This document shows positions 42,166 to 50,854 of a stretch of DNA of 64,000 nt, in pieces. The translations under genes were made by a program, and so were the position numbers. Source of the stretch: Myxococcales bacterium (GTDB taxonomy: Bacteria > Myxococcota_A > Polyangia > Polyangiales > Polyangiaceae); contig JADJKB010000003.1 in assembly GCA_016706225.1 (NCBI GenBank), positions 930,001 through 994,000 of the forward strand. The letters are read 5' to 3'. Position 1 is the first letter of the stretch, and every line of letters starts with the position of its first letter. The notes beneath the pieces are model-generated. The model did not search any database and was not told the DNA's origin. It worked only from the letters and a program-made list of their open reading frames with translations.

Positions 42166-43776
42166 TCACAGCTCGGCGCGGGTCGTCACCACCGATGCCA
42201 CGGGGGCCAGCGCCGAGACCACCCGCTCCTTGGGACGCACGTGGAACAACAGACTGCGCAGCGGGGCCTCGGCCATGATGCCCTCCCAGGTCCTGCGCCG
42301 CGGGCGCTTCATCTGATCGGCCAACGCGTAGGGGAAGCCGGTGATCGGATCGGTATCCTCGATCAAGATGGCGTGTTGATGGATCAACCCGTCGGCCTTC
42401 TTGCCCTGGATCGCCACGATATCCCCGGGCTGAAAGCGCTCGGAATTTTCGAGCAAGAAAGCAAAAAAGCGTGAACGCTCACCGAACGGGATGCGCTCCT
42501 CTGGTTTCATGCGTTCGTGCTCGAACAGCTCGGGGTGGTCGACGGCAAACTGCTCGAAGGCCAGCACAGCGCGGCGGTTCTTGATCCCGAAGCTGTCGAA
42601 GTCCAGAGCACCGACTCTCCGCTCGGCGACCTCCCCCTTGGCGCGGAACCAGGTCCCCGATGCCCGCTCGAAGCTGTCGAGCACGAAGTCGACGCACATC
42701 TGCGGCGGCAGCGGGCGCCCCTTGGCATCGAACACCGGATAACTCACCTCCTCGTGGCTGAAGTAGGCCTGCCCGCGCTTGTAGGCCCAGCGCCAGTCGG
42801 GGCGCAGTTGACCATCCTTCTCGGCGGTCTTCTCGTCCCGAGGACGATCGAAGGGCACGGCTTCTGCCACTTGCGCATCGATGGCTCCACGCAGGCTCGC
42901 GAGCGCGGCGCGACGGGGAGCTTCGAGCGCCAGCGTGCGACGCAACCGCTCACGCTCCGCCCTGGGTGAGACGAGACAGTTGAGCGACAGCTCGGCGCCA
43001 TCCGAGTCGAGCAGCGCCTGGGTCCACGAGCCAGCCAGGCGAAGCTCCGCGACCAACGCGCCGGCGGTGCGTCGTGAGATCCGCGCGCGATCGAAGCCCA
43101 CTTCGTGGGCGAGCGCCCGGAGATCCCGGTGCAGCGGCGTGCGCAGCTCGTCTCGGGAGACCGCCACGCGATCACCGAGTAGTAGCTCCGCGTTCGAACC
43201 GTCGGCTGTTCGATAGCTGGGGAATCGCCCGCTGCTTCGCACCAGCTCGTCGATACGCTGGCCGTGCTGCAGGAAGATCCGCGGCTCGTCGAAGAGGGCC
43301 GTGAGCTCGAGCTGCGACACGAGCGCGAGCGCTTCCGCCGGCTCGCTGGAATAGACATAGCCCTCTCTGAGCAGCAGCGCGCGGAGCGTCGGGCGATCCC
43401 CTTTGTGACGATTGAGGATGGTCCTGACGCGGGTGAACCCCGGTCTCTTGCTCAGGCTCTGCGCCGTCGCTCGCGCGGACACGCTGAGCTCCGCTTCGGG
43501 CGTCACGCGCGGCTCCCGCACCCAGATCACTGGTTCACCCCGAGCTCGACCAAAGAGCTCGGCTCTCCGGGCGTCGAGCTCCGGAGCACCCGGCAGCGCC
43601 GGTTCCGCTTCGACGGCGGACAGACGCGCCTTGCACGCGTCGAGCTCCGGGTCGGTCGCCGCCGGCGCGCTGACACTCGCGCTCGGGGGAGGACTGGGCG
43701 CGGGTTCACCGGTGCGCTGGGCGCGGCAGCCCGAGAGAACCGCGAGAACCAGGGCCAAACCCACGCCGAATCGCAT
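42166..43776 (-). CDS. Hypothetical lipoprotein with a possible papain/NlpC-like domain
   Basis: 536 aa. The signal peptide ends in VLAVLSGCRAQ (lipobox). The N-terminal 280 residues are helical with no known motif. The C-terminal part (about 310-510) has PPQMCVDFVLDSFERASG and later LIHQHAILIEDTDPITG, with an Asp in YALADQMKRP. A Cys, a His and an Asp in this order and spacing, with FQPGDIVAIQGKK between them, would suit an NlpC/P60- or CHAP-like amidase. The fold is an inference and no family is named. Convergent with the preceding gene. Confidence 0.72.
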   Translation of the reverse strand: MRFGVGLALVLAVLSGCRAQRTGEPAPSPPPSASVSAPAATDPELDACKARLSAVEAEPALPGAPELDARRAELFGRARGEPVIWVREPRVTPEAELSVSARATAQSLSKRPGFTRVRTILNRHKGDRPTLRALLLREGYVYSSEPAEALALVSQLELTALFDEPRIFLQHGQRIDELVRSSGRFPSYRTADGSNAELLLGDRVAVSRDELRTPLHRDLRALAHEVGFDRARISRRTAGALVAELRLAGSWTQALLDSDGAELSLNCLVSPRAERERLRRTLALEAPRRAALASLRGAIDAQVAEAVPFDRPRDEKTAEKDGQLRPDWRWAYKRGQAYFSHEEVSYPVFDAKGRPLPPQMCVDFVLDSFERASGTWFRAKGEVAERRVGALDFDSFGIKNRRAVLAFEQFAVDHPELFEHERMKPEERIPFGERSRFFAFLLENSERFQPGDIVAIQGKKADGLIHQHAILIEDTDPITGFPYALADQMKRPRRRTWEGIMAEAPLRSLLFHVRPKERVVSALAPVASVVTTRAEL

Positions 43777-43964
43777 CGTTGTCCATGGTAACGCCCGAGG
43801 CCCTCGGCAGCATTCTGCAGCGCGACAGCGTATCCATACACACGGGAGCGGGCAAAGTCCGGTAATTCAAGAGCTAATACCCGCCGAGCTGTCCGCGCAG
43901 AACACCCCACGGCGGGATTTGCGCGGGACTGCTCCGGGCACGGGTCTTGGATCTGCGCTCATGC

Positions 43965-45674
43965 ATGCGCTCCGTCCTTGGCTTCGTCGTCTGCGCCACG
44001 GCGCTCTTCGCGGGCACCGCTTCGGCCCAGGTGAGTGACCCCCACCCGGGCATCCGACTCGTGAATCACGGCTCGACCGCGCTGGTCGTGGCGGATCTGT
44101 GTGCTGCGGGAGTCTCGGTTCGCGCGACGAAGTATGGCGAGCGCAACAAGACGGCGGCGGGTTGGGCTCAGGCCGTCGACGCCGAGGTCGCCATCAACGC
44201 CGACTTCTTCGACTTCCCCGGCTGGTCGTTCGTCGTGGGCCGCGCGCGGGGCGGAGGCGAGGACTGGCCCGCGGACAAGCAGCTCAAGGAGGTGCGGAGC
44301 TACTGGCAGTTTGGCATCAACCAGGCGGGCCTCGTACCCAACGCCGCGACCGAGCCAGGCTATCTCGTCACCGATATCGTCGGAGGCCACAACATCTTGA
44401 TCGAAAACGGTCAAGGCAAGGGCCCGGTCTACGACGGTGACGCGGTGCTCGAAGGGGCCCACCGCCGGACGGCCGTCGGCATCAGCGCGGACCAACGCTA
44501 CCTCTACTTCTTCGTCAGCAACACGCCGCTGAACGGCGACGGCATCGTATGGAGCATGGTGGCGAACGCCAATGAGGCGGGTGCGGCTCCGATCCACTGG
44601 GCGACGAACATGGACGGCGGCGGCTCGTCTCAGCTCTACGTGAAGGGTATCGGCTCGGTGATCTCGAGCACTCGGCCGGTGAACAATCACCTGGGTATCT
44701 ACGCAAAGGGCGCCGGTGAGTCGTGGCAGTGCAACCGCGCTCCAGAGGGCTGGCTCGACAGCGTGGACGCGAGCGGCGCGGTCGGCTGGACGCGAGATGT
44801 CGATGTGCCCGACGCGCCGGTCAGTGTGCACCTCTCGTTTGGCGGGCCAGCCTTGTCGGGTGCGCCGGCCAAGACCGTCAAGGCAGAGCAACACCGAGAC
44901 GATCTGTGCACGGCGATTGGCTCCTGTGCCCACGGTTTCAAGCTCGCTCCGCCGCTGTCGCTGATGGATGGGCAACCTCACGAAGTGCACGCCTACGGCA
45001 TGGACGAAGCGGGCCTGAAGAACGCGGAGCTGGCTGGCAGCCCCAAGACATTTCAGGCCACCGCGCCAGCGCCAACCGGCGAGCGACGACACGTGCAAGA
45101 TCCAACCAGCTACGCCGCGTGGAAGCTCGACGACGCCTGGCATCACCTGCCAACGACGGACGCGGCCATCAACGACCTGCCCGTGGGCGAAGACCTACCC
45201 GCGACCCCGAGCTTGGCGCGCGAGGACGGCTCCCCCGCGATCTTCGTGATCGACGGAGCAGAGCGCCGCTGGGTGACGGGCGTCGATTCGCTGGTGGCGT
45301 GGAGCTTCGAGCTTGCCGACGTCGTTGTCATGCCGGCCGCGGAGCTCAGCGCCATCGCTCAGGGGCTCGACTGGCCCGCGCGCCCGGTGTTGGTCGTCAA
45401 GAGCGACGGCGCCGTGTACGCGCTCGACACCCCGGCGCCCAAGCTGGGTGAACCTCCGCAGAGCGGCAGCGGCGGCAAGGGCAGCTCGGGAAAGACGCCC
45501 GGCAAGGGCAGCGGCGGCGCGGGTGAAGGCGAGACAACGCCGAGCGGTGACATGACCGGAGGCTGCGCGGTGAGAGCGGCATCCCGAAGCGGGGGCACGA
45601 GCTACGGATGGGGACTTGCGCTCTTGGGGCTCGGACTCCTGGGCTGCCGCGGGCGGCAGCGACGCGCGCGCTGA
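43965..45674 (+). CDS. Phosphodiester glycosidase (NAGPA)-family protein with MYXO-CTERM tail
   Basis: 569 aa from the ATG at 43965 (a TTG at 43947 is upstream). Signal peptide ends GTASAQ. A phosphodiester glycosidase domain (PF09992) spans about 25-265, with VAINADFFDF, HRRTAVGISADQRYLYFF, WATNMDGGGSSQLYV and the closing PVNNHLGIYA. A second region at about 285-480 contains extracellular beta-type modules. The last 45 residues have TGGCAVRA, a hydrophobic WGLALLGLGLLGC helix and an Arg-rich end, the pattern of MYXO-CTERM sorting tags. A Gly/Ser/Lys linker precedes it. It is probably surface-exposed after processing. Confidence 0.88.
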   Translation: MRSVLGFVVCATALFAGTASAQVSDPHPGIRLVNHGSTALVVADLCAAGVSVRATKYGERNKTAAGWAQAVDAEVAINADFFDFPGWSFVVGRARGGGEDWPADKQLKEVRSYWQFGINQAGLVPNAATEPGYLVTDIVGGHNILIENGQGKGPVYDGDAVLEGAHRRTAVGISADQRYLYFFVSNTPLNGDGIVWSMVANANEAGAAPIHWATNMDGGGSSQLYVKGIGSVISSTRPVNNHLGIYAKGAGESWQCNRAPEGWLDSVDASGAVGWTRDVDVPDAPVSVHLSFGGPALSGAPAKTVKAEQHRDDLCTAIGSCAHGFKLAPPLSLMDGQPHEVHAYGMDEAGLKNAELAGSPKTFQATAPAPTGERRHVQDPTSYAAWKLDDAWHHLPTTDAAINDLPVGEDLPATPSLAREDGSPAIFVIDGAERRWVTGVDSLVAWSFELADVVVMPAAELSAIAQGLDWPARPVLVVKSDGAVYALDTPAPKLGEPPQSGSGGKGSSGKTPGKGSGGAGEGETTPSGDMTGGCAVRAASRSGGTSYGWGLALLGLGLLGCRGRQRRAR

Positions 45675-45711
45675 CGGTGCAGTGTCGTCGCGCTGGGGCT
45701 ATGCTCTCTCG

Positions 45712-46182
45712 ATGGCAAGACCCCTCACGTCCCTCGCGCTCATCTTTGCGTTCTCGTTCCTCCTGGCTGGCTGCGGTTCGAGCGGCACAGGCGACGTGGT
45801 AACGACGGGCGGTAACGGCGGCGCAACCGGCGGCAACGGTGGCTCGACCGGCGGCAGTGGCGGCGCCACCGGAGGTTCTTCAGGGGTGGGCGGCGGTTCG
45901 AGCTTTGCGTGCGGGGCGCTCGCCACCTGCCAACCCGGCGAGTACTGCGAGAGTGTCTCCGGCGGTGCATGCGGGGGTAACCCGCCAGACGACGCCGGCG
46001 CCTGCGCGCCGAACTGCAACAAGTCGACCTGCGGAGGTCCCGAAGAGGTCTGCCTCTGTACTGGCTTCAGCTGCGCAGCGCTCCCCACCGGCTGCACGAG
46101 CTGCGCGTGCGTGACGGGCGGCTGCGGCAACTGTACGGAAGACGGCAAGGGCGGCATCTTCGTGCACTGCGCAGCGCCCTGA
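45712..46182 (+). CDS. Cys-rich lipoprotein with Gly/Thr repeat
   Basis: 156 aa. The signal peptide ends in FLLAGCGSSG (lipobox). Residues about 32-60 are a GGNGGATGG-type tandem repeat (GGNGGATGG, GGNGGSTGG, GGSGGATGG). The C-terminal 95 residues contain about 17 Cys in patterns such as CGALATCQPGEYCE and CTSCACVTGGCGNC. Likely a disulfide-rich, surface-exposed module on a flexible stalk. No enzyme motif. Confidence 0.8.
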   Translation: MARPLTSLALIFAFSFLLAGCGSSGTGDVVTTGGNGGATGGNGGSTGGSGGATGGSSGVGGGSSFACGALATCQPGEYCESVSGGACGGNPPDDAGACAPNCNKSTCGGPEEVCLCTGFSCAALPTGCTSCACVTGGCGNCTEDGKGGIFVHCAAP

Positions 46183-46225
46183 GCCGGGGCTCCGCTCCTC
46201 GCGACCAACGTTCAGCGCCCGCCGC

Positions 46226-46657
46226 TCAGAGCTCCACGCCGGCGAGCATCATGGGCCGGAGTCCCTGGAAGGTCAGCTTGGCGTCGTCGCCCCCCGTGCT
46301 CACTCGGAACGTGCGCATCGAGTACGCTTGGACCTGAAGATCGAGGCGGAGTCCCACGTGGCCGAGCTCGTAGAGCAGCCCCGTGCCGAGGGCTGCCTGC
46401 AATCCCAGATATGGGCCGGTGTTGTCTTCACAGTCCCACTCCGTGAGGCAAACGTCGCCAAGCGCCTCCCCCGCAGCCGTGAGCTCTTCGGAGGGTAAAA
46501 GCAGACTGAGACCCAGCGAGCCGCGCAGCGTGAGTGCCGTTGATGGTGCGAGATCGACCACCCCTTCGAACACGAAGTCTGTGCTGATGCCGCCGATCCG
46601 AGCTAACTTGGACAAACGCTGCTCGGGGCGCGCGGTTGGAGGCGAGATCGAATGCAT
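46226..46657 (-). pseudogene. Truncated outer-membrane beta-barrel gene fragment
   Basis: The minus-strand frame ends at 46226 with alternating hydrophobic strands: LRGSLGLSLLLPSEEL, YLGLQAALGTGLLYEL, GLRLDLQVQAYSMRTF and a final LAGVEL. These look like the last strands of a small outer-membrane barrel. The only Met before them (46657) gives no signal peptide, and further upstream the frame is antisense to the next gene. The 5' part therefore seems missing. Its ATG and the plus-strand gene's ATG share the palindrome ATGCAT at 46652-46657. Confidence 0.45.
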
Positions 46658-48499
46658 TCCTTGGCTCGGTTGGGTCTGTTCGCCGGAGCAGTCGCGCTCG
46701 CGGGAGTCGCGGTAGCCGCATGCGGTGACAGTGACGACGGCGGCGGGGGCAAGGGCGGAAGCGGAGGCACCGGCGCCAGCAACAGCGGGGGTGGCAGCGG
46801 GGGAGACGGCGGGGCGGCGGGCGCCGCTGGCGCCGCGGGGGGCGGCGGCAGTGGCGGGCAGACCTGCGGCAACGGCAAGCTCGAGGGCACCGAAGAGTGC
46901 GACGACGGCAACCTGGTCAGCGGAGATGGCTGCGAGAACACCTGCGACTTGAGCTGCGACAAGGCCAGCGACTGCGACGACGGCGATCCGTGCACGGGCA
47001 CCGAGTCGTGCGGCGCAAACCACGCTTGCACCGCCGGGACTCCGCTCGCCGAGGGCGCGGACTGCGGCAGCGCCCTGGTGTGCGTCAACGGCAACTGCGT
47101 CTCACCCCAGTGCGGCGACGGGCAGAAGCAGACGGGTGAAGAGTGCGACGACGGGAACGCAACCAACGGCGACGGCTGCGACTTCTGCAAGTTCTCGTGC
47201 ATCACGACGGACGCGACGCGCGACTGCACGCAGGCTGGTGACGCTTGCGCCGGCAGCGACAAGTGCGACGACGCGAAACACACGTGCACGGCGGGAACGA
47301 AGTTGTCCGAGGGCGCCGCTTGCATGAGCGGCACGGGCAAATGCGCGGGCGGGTTGTGCACCCTGCTCACTTGCGGCGACTCCAACCTCGACGCCGGCGA
47401 GGAGTGCGACCCGCCGGCCGCGGGCAGCTGCAGCCCGCAGTGCAAGAAGGTCGTCACGGCGACCTGTGGCAACGGAACCATCGAACCGCCGGAGCACTGC
47501 GACGACGGCAAGCAGGAGAACCTCGATGGTTGTGACAGCAAGTGTGCCTACGAGACCGTGCTGCGCATGATCGACCTGGACATCGCCGCGGGAGCGGCCC
47601 CCAGCTACTGCAGCGTCACCAAGAATCAGCTCGGGAACGTGGCGTTGACCGCGCCGGCCCTCAACACCCTCAACGGTGACCTTCAGAAGGGCATCGACAA
47701 GGGTTCGACCAACGTGATGATCCAGCTGCTCGGCCTCGACGAGCTGACGGGCACGAGCGAGCCCTCGATGGAGCTCGGCGTCCTTTCTGGTGGGCTCGAT
47801 ACCGCCAAGGGTACCTGGCCGGTGGACGGCTCGAACCCCATCGACTGGTGGTTCAAGGCAGATCCAACGACGGTGGATGCCGCAGGGCTGCCCACGGGCA
47901 AGCTCGGCAACGGGTCGATCAAGGCGAAGCTCCTGCTCGCCGGACCGAGCAACGTGGATCTCACGTTGTCACTCGGCGGCAGCGCGGCGGTCCTCGGGAT
48001 GCGGGACGCCAAGCTACGGGCTGCGGCAAGCGGCACCCCGGACGTACCCACACCGCCTCCCGCGAGCCTTGGCGCGGGGCTGAAGGTTTTCCAGGAGCTG
48101 ATCGCGAATCAGGGAAACCAGGGGCTGTGCGGGAACGTGACCGTGGAATCGCTGGCGAAGATCCCGCTGCCGGAGGCGCTCACGACCGGGATCGGTGCGT
48201 GCCAGGTCTGCCCCGGCTCGCTGAAGTACACGTTCTGCGGCAAGGATCAGCCGGTGGGCGACACCTGCAACTCGCTGCTCGATGCCCTGGTGGGCGGCTG
48301 CAAGGGACTCGCGTGCGCGTTGACCACCATCAACGCAACCCAGCCCGACGTGGCAAAATCCGGCGGCGCGTTGACCAAGCTGGCCAACCAGGGCGCGCTG
48401 AACAAGATCCCCGCCGCAGAGACCAACGGAAATCAAGACGGTTACTCCGCGTTCATGACGTTCCGAGCACGGCGCGCCCACGTCACCGGAAAAAAGTGA
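46652..48499 (+). CDS. DUF4215-repeat Cys-rich lipoprotein
   Basis: 615 aa. The signal peptide ends in GVAVAACGDSD (lipobox). A Gly/Ser-rich stalk (about 28-70) precedes four to five Cys-rich DUF4215-type repeats (about 71-305) such as TCGNGKLEGTEECDDGN, QCGDGQKQTGEECDDGN and TCGNGTIEPPEHCDDGK. A C-terminal domain of about 300 residues follows, with several Cys pairs (CQVCPGSLKYTFCGK). DUF4215 repeats are a hallmark of myxobacterial secreted proteins and of some eukaryotic proteins. A GGAGG site precedes the ATG. Confidence 0.88.
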   Translation: MHSLARLGLFAGAVALAGVAVAACGDSDDGGGGKGGSGGTGASNSGGGSGGDGGAAGAAGAAGGGGSGGQTCGNGKLEGTEECDDGNLVSGDGCENTCDLSCDKASDCDDGDPCTGTESCGANHACTAGTPLAEGADCGSALVCVNGNCVSPQCGDGQKQTGEECDDGNATNGDGCDFCKFSCITTDATRDCTQAGDACAGSDKCDDAKHTCTAGTKLSEGAACMSGTGKCAGGLCTLLTCGDSNLDAGEECDPPAAGSCSPQCKKVVTATCGNGTIEPPEHCDDGKQENLDGCDSKCAYETVLRMIDLDIAAGAAPSYCSVTKNQLGNVALTAPALNTLNGDLQKGIDKGSTNVMIQLLGLDELTGTSEPSMELGVLSGGLDTAKGTWPVDGSNPIDWWFKADPTTVDAAGLPTGKLGNGSIKAKLLLAGPSNVDLTLSLGGSAAVLGMRDAKLRAAASGTPDVPTPPPASLGAGLKVFQELIANQGNQGLCGNVTVESLAKIPLPEALTTGIGACQVCPGSLKYTFCGKDQPVGDTCNSLLDALVGGCKGLACALTTINATQPDVAKSGGALTKLANQGALNKIPAAETNGNQDGYSAFMTFRARRAHVTGKK

Positions 48500-48510
48500 G
48501 CTGACTCGCC

Positions 48511-49287
48511 TCACGGCTCGTCAGTGACACGCACCACACCGCGATCGATGGGCCGGTCGAGCGCGATGCGCGCCGCGTCGCGCGCGCACTCGAGGGCGCG
48601 GCGACCTTCGTGCAAACGAAACGGGCCCGAGCGAGGCAGGCCCTCGAGCACCATCGCGACGAGCCCCTGGCGCACCGGAGGCTCGAGGCTCGGGCTCGCC
48701 TTGCTGCGCCAGGGTGAGCGCGAAGCAAGGTGGTGATGCAACACACGGCGCCCGGGCTCGACGCCGTGCAAGCCCGGCCGATCGAGGATGCCGCCATCGA
48801 GCAGCGGGCGCCCTTGGTGCCAGGTCGGCTGGAACAATCCCGGCAACGTGCAGCTCGCCTGGATGGCGGGAGCCAGCGGCCCCGCGGACAGCGCCCGCGT
48901 CGAACGCGAGAACAGATCGAAGACGGAAAACACGGCCGGCACCCGACAGCGCGCGAAGTCGTTCACGGGCAGAATTTCCTCGAGGCGCGCGCGGAAGCGC
49001 CGTCCGCGCAAGAGTCCGAACCCCAGGCCCGGATCCCAGAAGTCCTCGCGCCGCAACCGCGTGAGCTCGTCACGAAGCGCCGGAGCATCGAGCCCCGCCG
49101 TCCACAGCCCGGCGACCAGCGCACCGGCGCTCGAGCCGCTGACGCGCTCCGGCAAGAGGCCCACGTCCTCGAGCGCCGAGAGCATGCCGGTGTGCGCGAA
49201 GAAACCGAAGAACCCGCTGGAGAGCGCCAGCGTGAAAGGCGACTCGGCGAGCCAATCCCGGAGCGTCGGAGCCGTCACGCTGACCAC
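48511..49287 (-). CDS. Patatin-like phospholipase
   Basis: 258 aa from the GTG at 49287 (GTG at 49278 and an upstream frame to 49425 are alternatives). Patatin fold: LALSSGFFGFFAHTGMLSAL replaces the usual GGG-x-R oxyanion loop with SSGFF, the catalytic Ser is in VSGSSAGALVAG, and the partner Asp in PLLDGGILDRPG. It acts on phospholipids as an acyl hydrolase. No signal peptide is visible. The altered oxyanion loop is notable. Divergent from the gene at 49527. Confidence 0.83.
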   Translation of the reverse strand: MVSVTAPTLRDWLAESPFTLALSSGFFGFFAHTGMLSALEDVGLLPERVSGSSAGALVAGLWTAGLDAPALRDELTRLRREDFWDPGLGFGLLRGRRFRARLEEILPVNDFARCRVPAVFSVFDLFSRSTRALSAGPLAPAIQASCTLPGLFQPTWHQGRPLLDGGILDRPGLHGVEPGRRVLHHHLASRSPWRSKASPSLEPPVRQGLVAMVLEGLPRSGPFRLHEGRRALECARDAARIALDRPIDRGVVRVTDEP

Positions 49288-49526
49288 CCGCGGGCGAACG
49301 CGGCCCCTACGGGGACATTGGGACTGAAGCGACACACCACCGGACGGGACGCAGCGTAACCGCGCGAGGATGCTGCGTCGACACGCGAGCTTGGGGCTTC
49401 GGCGGGACAGACCCAATGTCGGCATTGGCAGTCGCGCTCGCTGGAAGCCGAAGACTTCGGCTCGACACCGAGCAGTTGCCCGCGAATTGCGGTGTCGCGC
49501 GCGCCAGCTCGGTAGATACTCGGGCG

Positions 49527-50825
49527 GTGGGCAGGCTCGACACGAAGGTCGTCCGTCTCGTGGCAGGCGTTCTCAGCGTGTGCGCGAGCGCCGCAGCGCA
49601 ACCGACCGGCGCGCTGCCGGATGCCTCACCGACAGCGAACCCCAGCGCCGCTCCGCCCGCGTCTCCACCCCCCCCGGCGCTCACGGCAGCAACGCCCGCC
49701 CCCGCGCCGCCGCTCGCGCCGCAGCAAGCCAACCCGGTGAGCGTTGGGACCGCGAGCTGGAGTGAACGCTACCAGCACGCTCGCGAGCGGCTCTTGGCCG
49801 GCGACTTCCAGAGCGCCGAGCAGGAGCTCTCCGATCTGGCACAGGTGGCGCCCGGCCCCATCGAGCGCTCGCTGGCGGTCGAGCTCGCGCATCTGGCGCG
49901 CACGTGGCGCTCGCGCGGGCTCGTGTTCGTGAGGAACAAGGACCTCGGTGATGCGTCGATCAAGGCGCGCGCCGTGGACGAGCGCAGCACCGACGAGATC
50001 GCCGTGTTGTATCTGAACTCGGTCGTGTACGGGCTTGGCACCGGTGGTTGGCTCGCGGTGCAGACCGAGCCGGACTCGGCCGCGGGATACATCCTGCCCT
50101 CCCTGGCGCTCGGGGGTGCCTCGGCGGGCGCCGTCGCCATCCTCGACTCGGGTCGTCCACTTCGATACGGCGTACCGCAGTCGATCGTCAGCGGAATGTA
50201 CGTGGGTCTGTCGGAAGGGCTGGTGTGGACGTTCTGGAACCAGTCCCGCACCGACCGCCAGGACGAGTGGAGCGGCAAGACGGTCGCAACGTTGATCTGG
50301 GGCTCTGCCACCGCCGGTGCCATCGTTGGCGGAGCAATTGGCTCGACGAGCGGAACGACTCCGGGACGCGCCTCGTTCATCGGCTCAGCGGCGCTGTGGG
50401 GCGGGCTGGTTGCGGGCATGGGCGTTGCCGCGTTGCACGAGGAGAACTACGCCCAGGACGACGCTGCTCTGCTCGGCGCGGGCATCGGGATGAACGCGGG
50501 AGTGGTGGGGGCCCTGCTCGCCGCCGGCCCTGTCTCGCCCTCCATCGCGCGCGTTCGCTTCCTCGATCTCGGTGGCATCGCGGGCGGGCTCGTGTTCGGC
50601 GGGCTCTACATCTCTGCGGCCGGCGACGGCTCCGACGCCAGGGCGGCGCTGGGTCTGACGTCGCTGGGAATTGCCAGCGGACTCGGCACGGCCTGGTTCC
50701 TCACCGAATCACTGGAACCCGATCGAGGAGCCGATTCGGCGAGCTCGAACCGCTCGGGCGAGATCGCCACGGCGATCGCACCAACCCGCGGCGGGTTCGT
50801 GCTGCGCATGAGCGGGTGGCTGTGA
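49527..50825 (+). CDS. Exported hypothetical protein, Pro/Ala linker then multi-pass hydrophobic domain
   Basis: 432 aa from a GTG at 49527, which gives a signal peptide (ends ASAAAQPTG). A Pro/Ala-rich linker (about 25-70) is followed by a TPR-like helical region at about 75-130 (RYQHARERLLAGDFQSAEQE). Then come Gly/Ala-rich hydrophobic stretches to about 400, such as GLVAGMGVAALHEENYAQDD and GAGIGMNAGVVGALLAAG. This could be a helical membrane domain or a small Gly-rich barrel. No family recognised. Confidence 0.78.
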   Translation: MGRLDTKVVRLVAGVLSVCASAAAQPTGALPDASPTANPSAAPPASPPPPALTAATPAPAPPLAPQQANPVSVGTASWSERYQHARERLLAGDFQSAEQELSDLAQVAPGPIERSLAVELAHLARTWRSRGLVFVRNKDLGDASIKARAVDERSTDEIAVLYLNSVVYGLGTGGWLAVQTEPDSAAGYILPSLALGGASAGAVAILDSGRPLRYGVPQSIVSGMYVGLSEGLVWTFWNQSRTDRQDEWSGKTVATLIWGSATAGAIVGGAIGSTSGTTPGRASFIGSAALWGGLVAGMGVAALHEENYAQDDAALLGAGIGMNAGVVGALLAAGPVSPSIARVRFLDLGGIAGGLVFGGLYISAAGDGSDARAALGLTSLGIASGLGTAWFLTESLEPDRGADSASSNRSGEIATAIAPTRGGFVLRMSGWL

Positions 50826-50854
50826 GCGGTGGCGTCACGCTTCGCGCGAACCGG

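Noticed and set aside
50048..50854. Upstream part of the 710-codon plus-strand frame before the Cys-rich lipoprotein
   Set aside because: It overlaps the 49527-50825 gene in another frame and is Arg/His-rich; a good lipoprotein signal starts at 50855.
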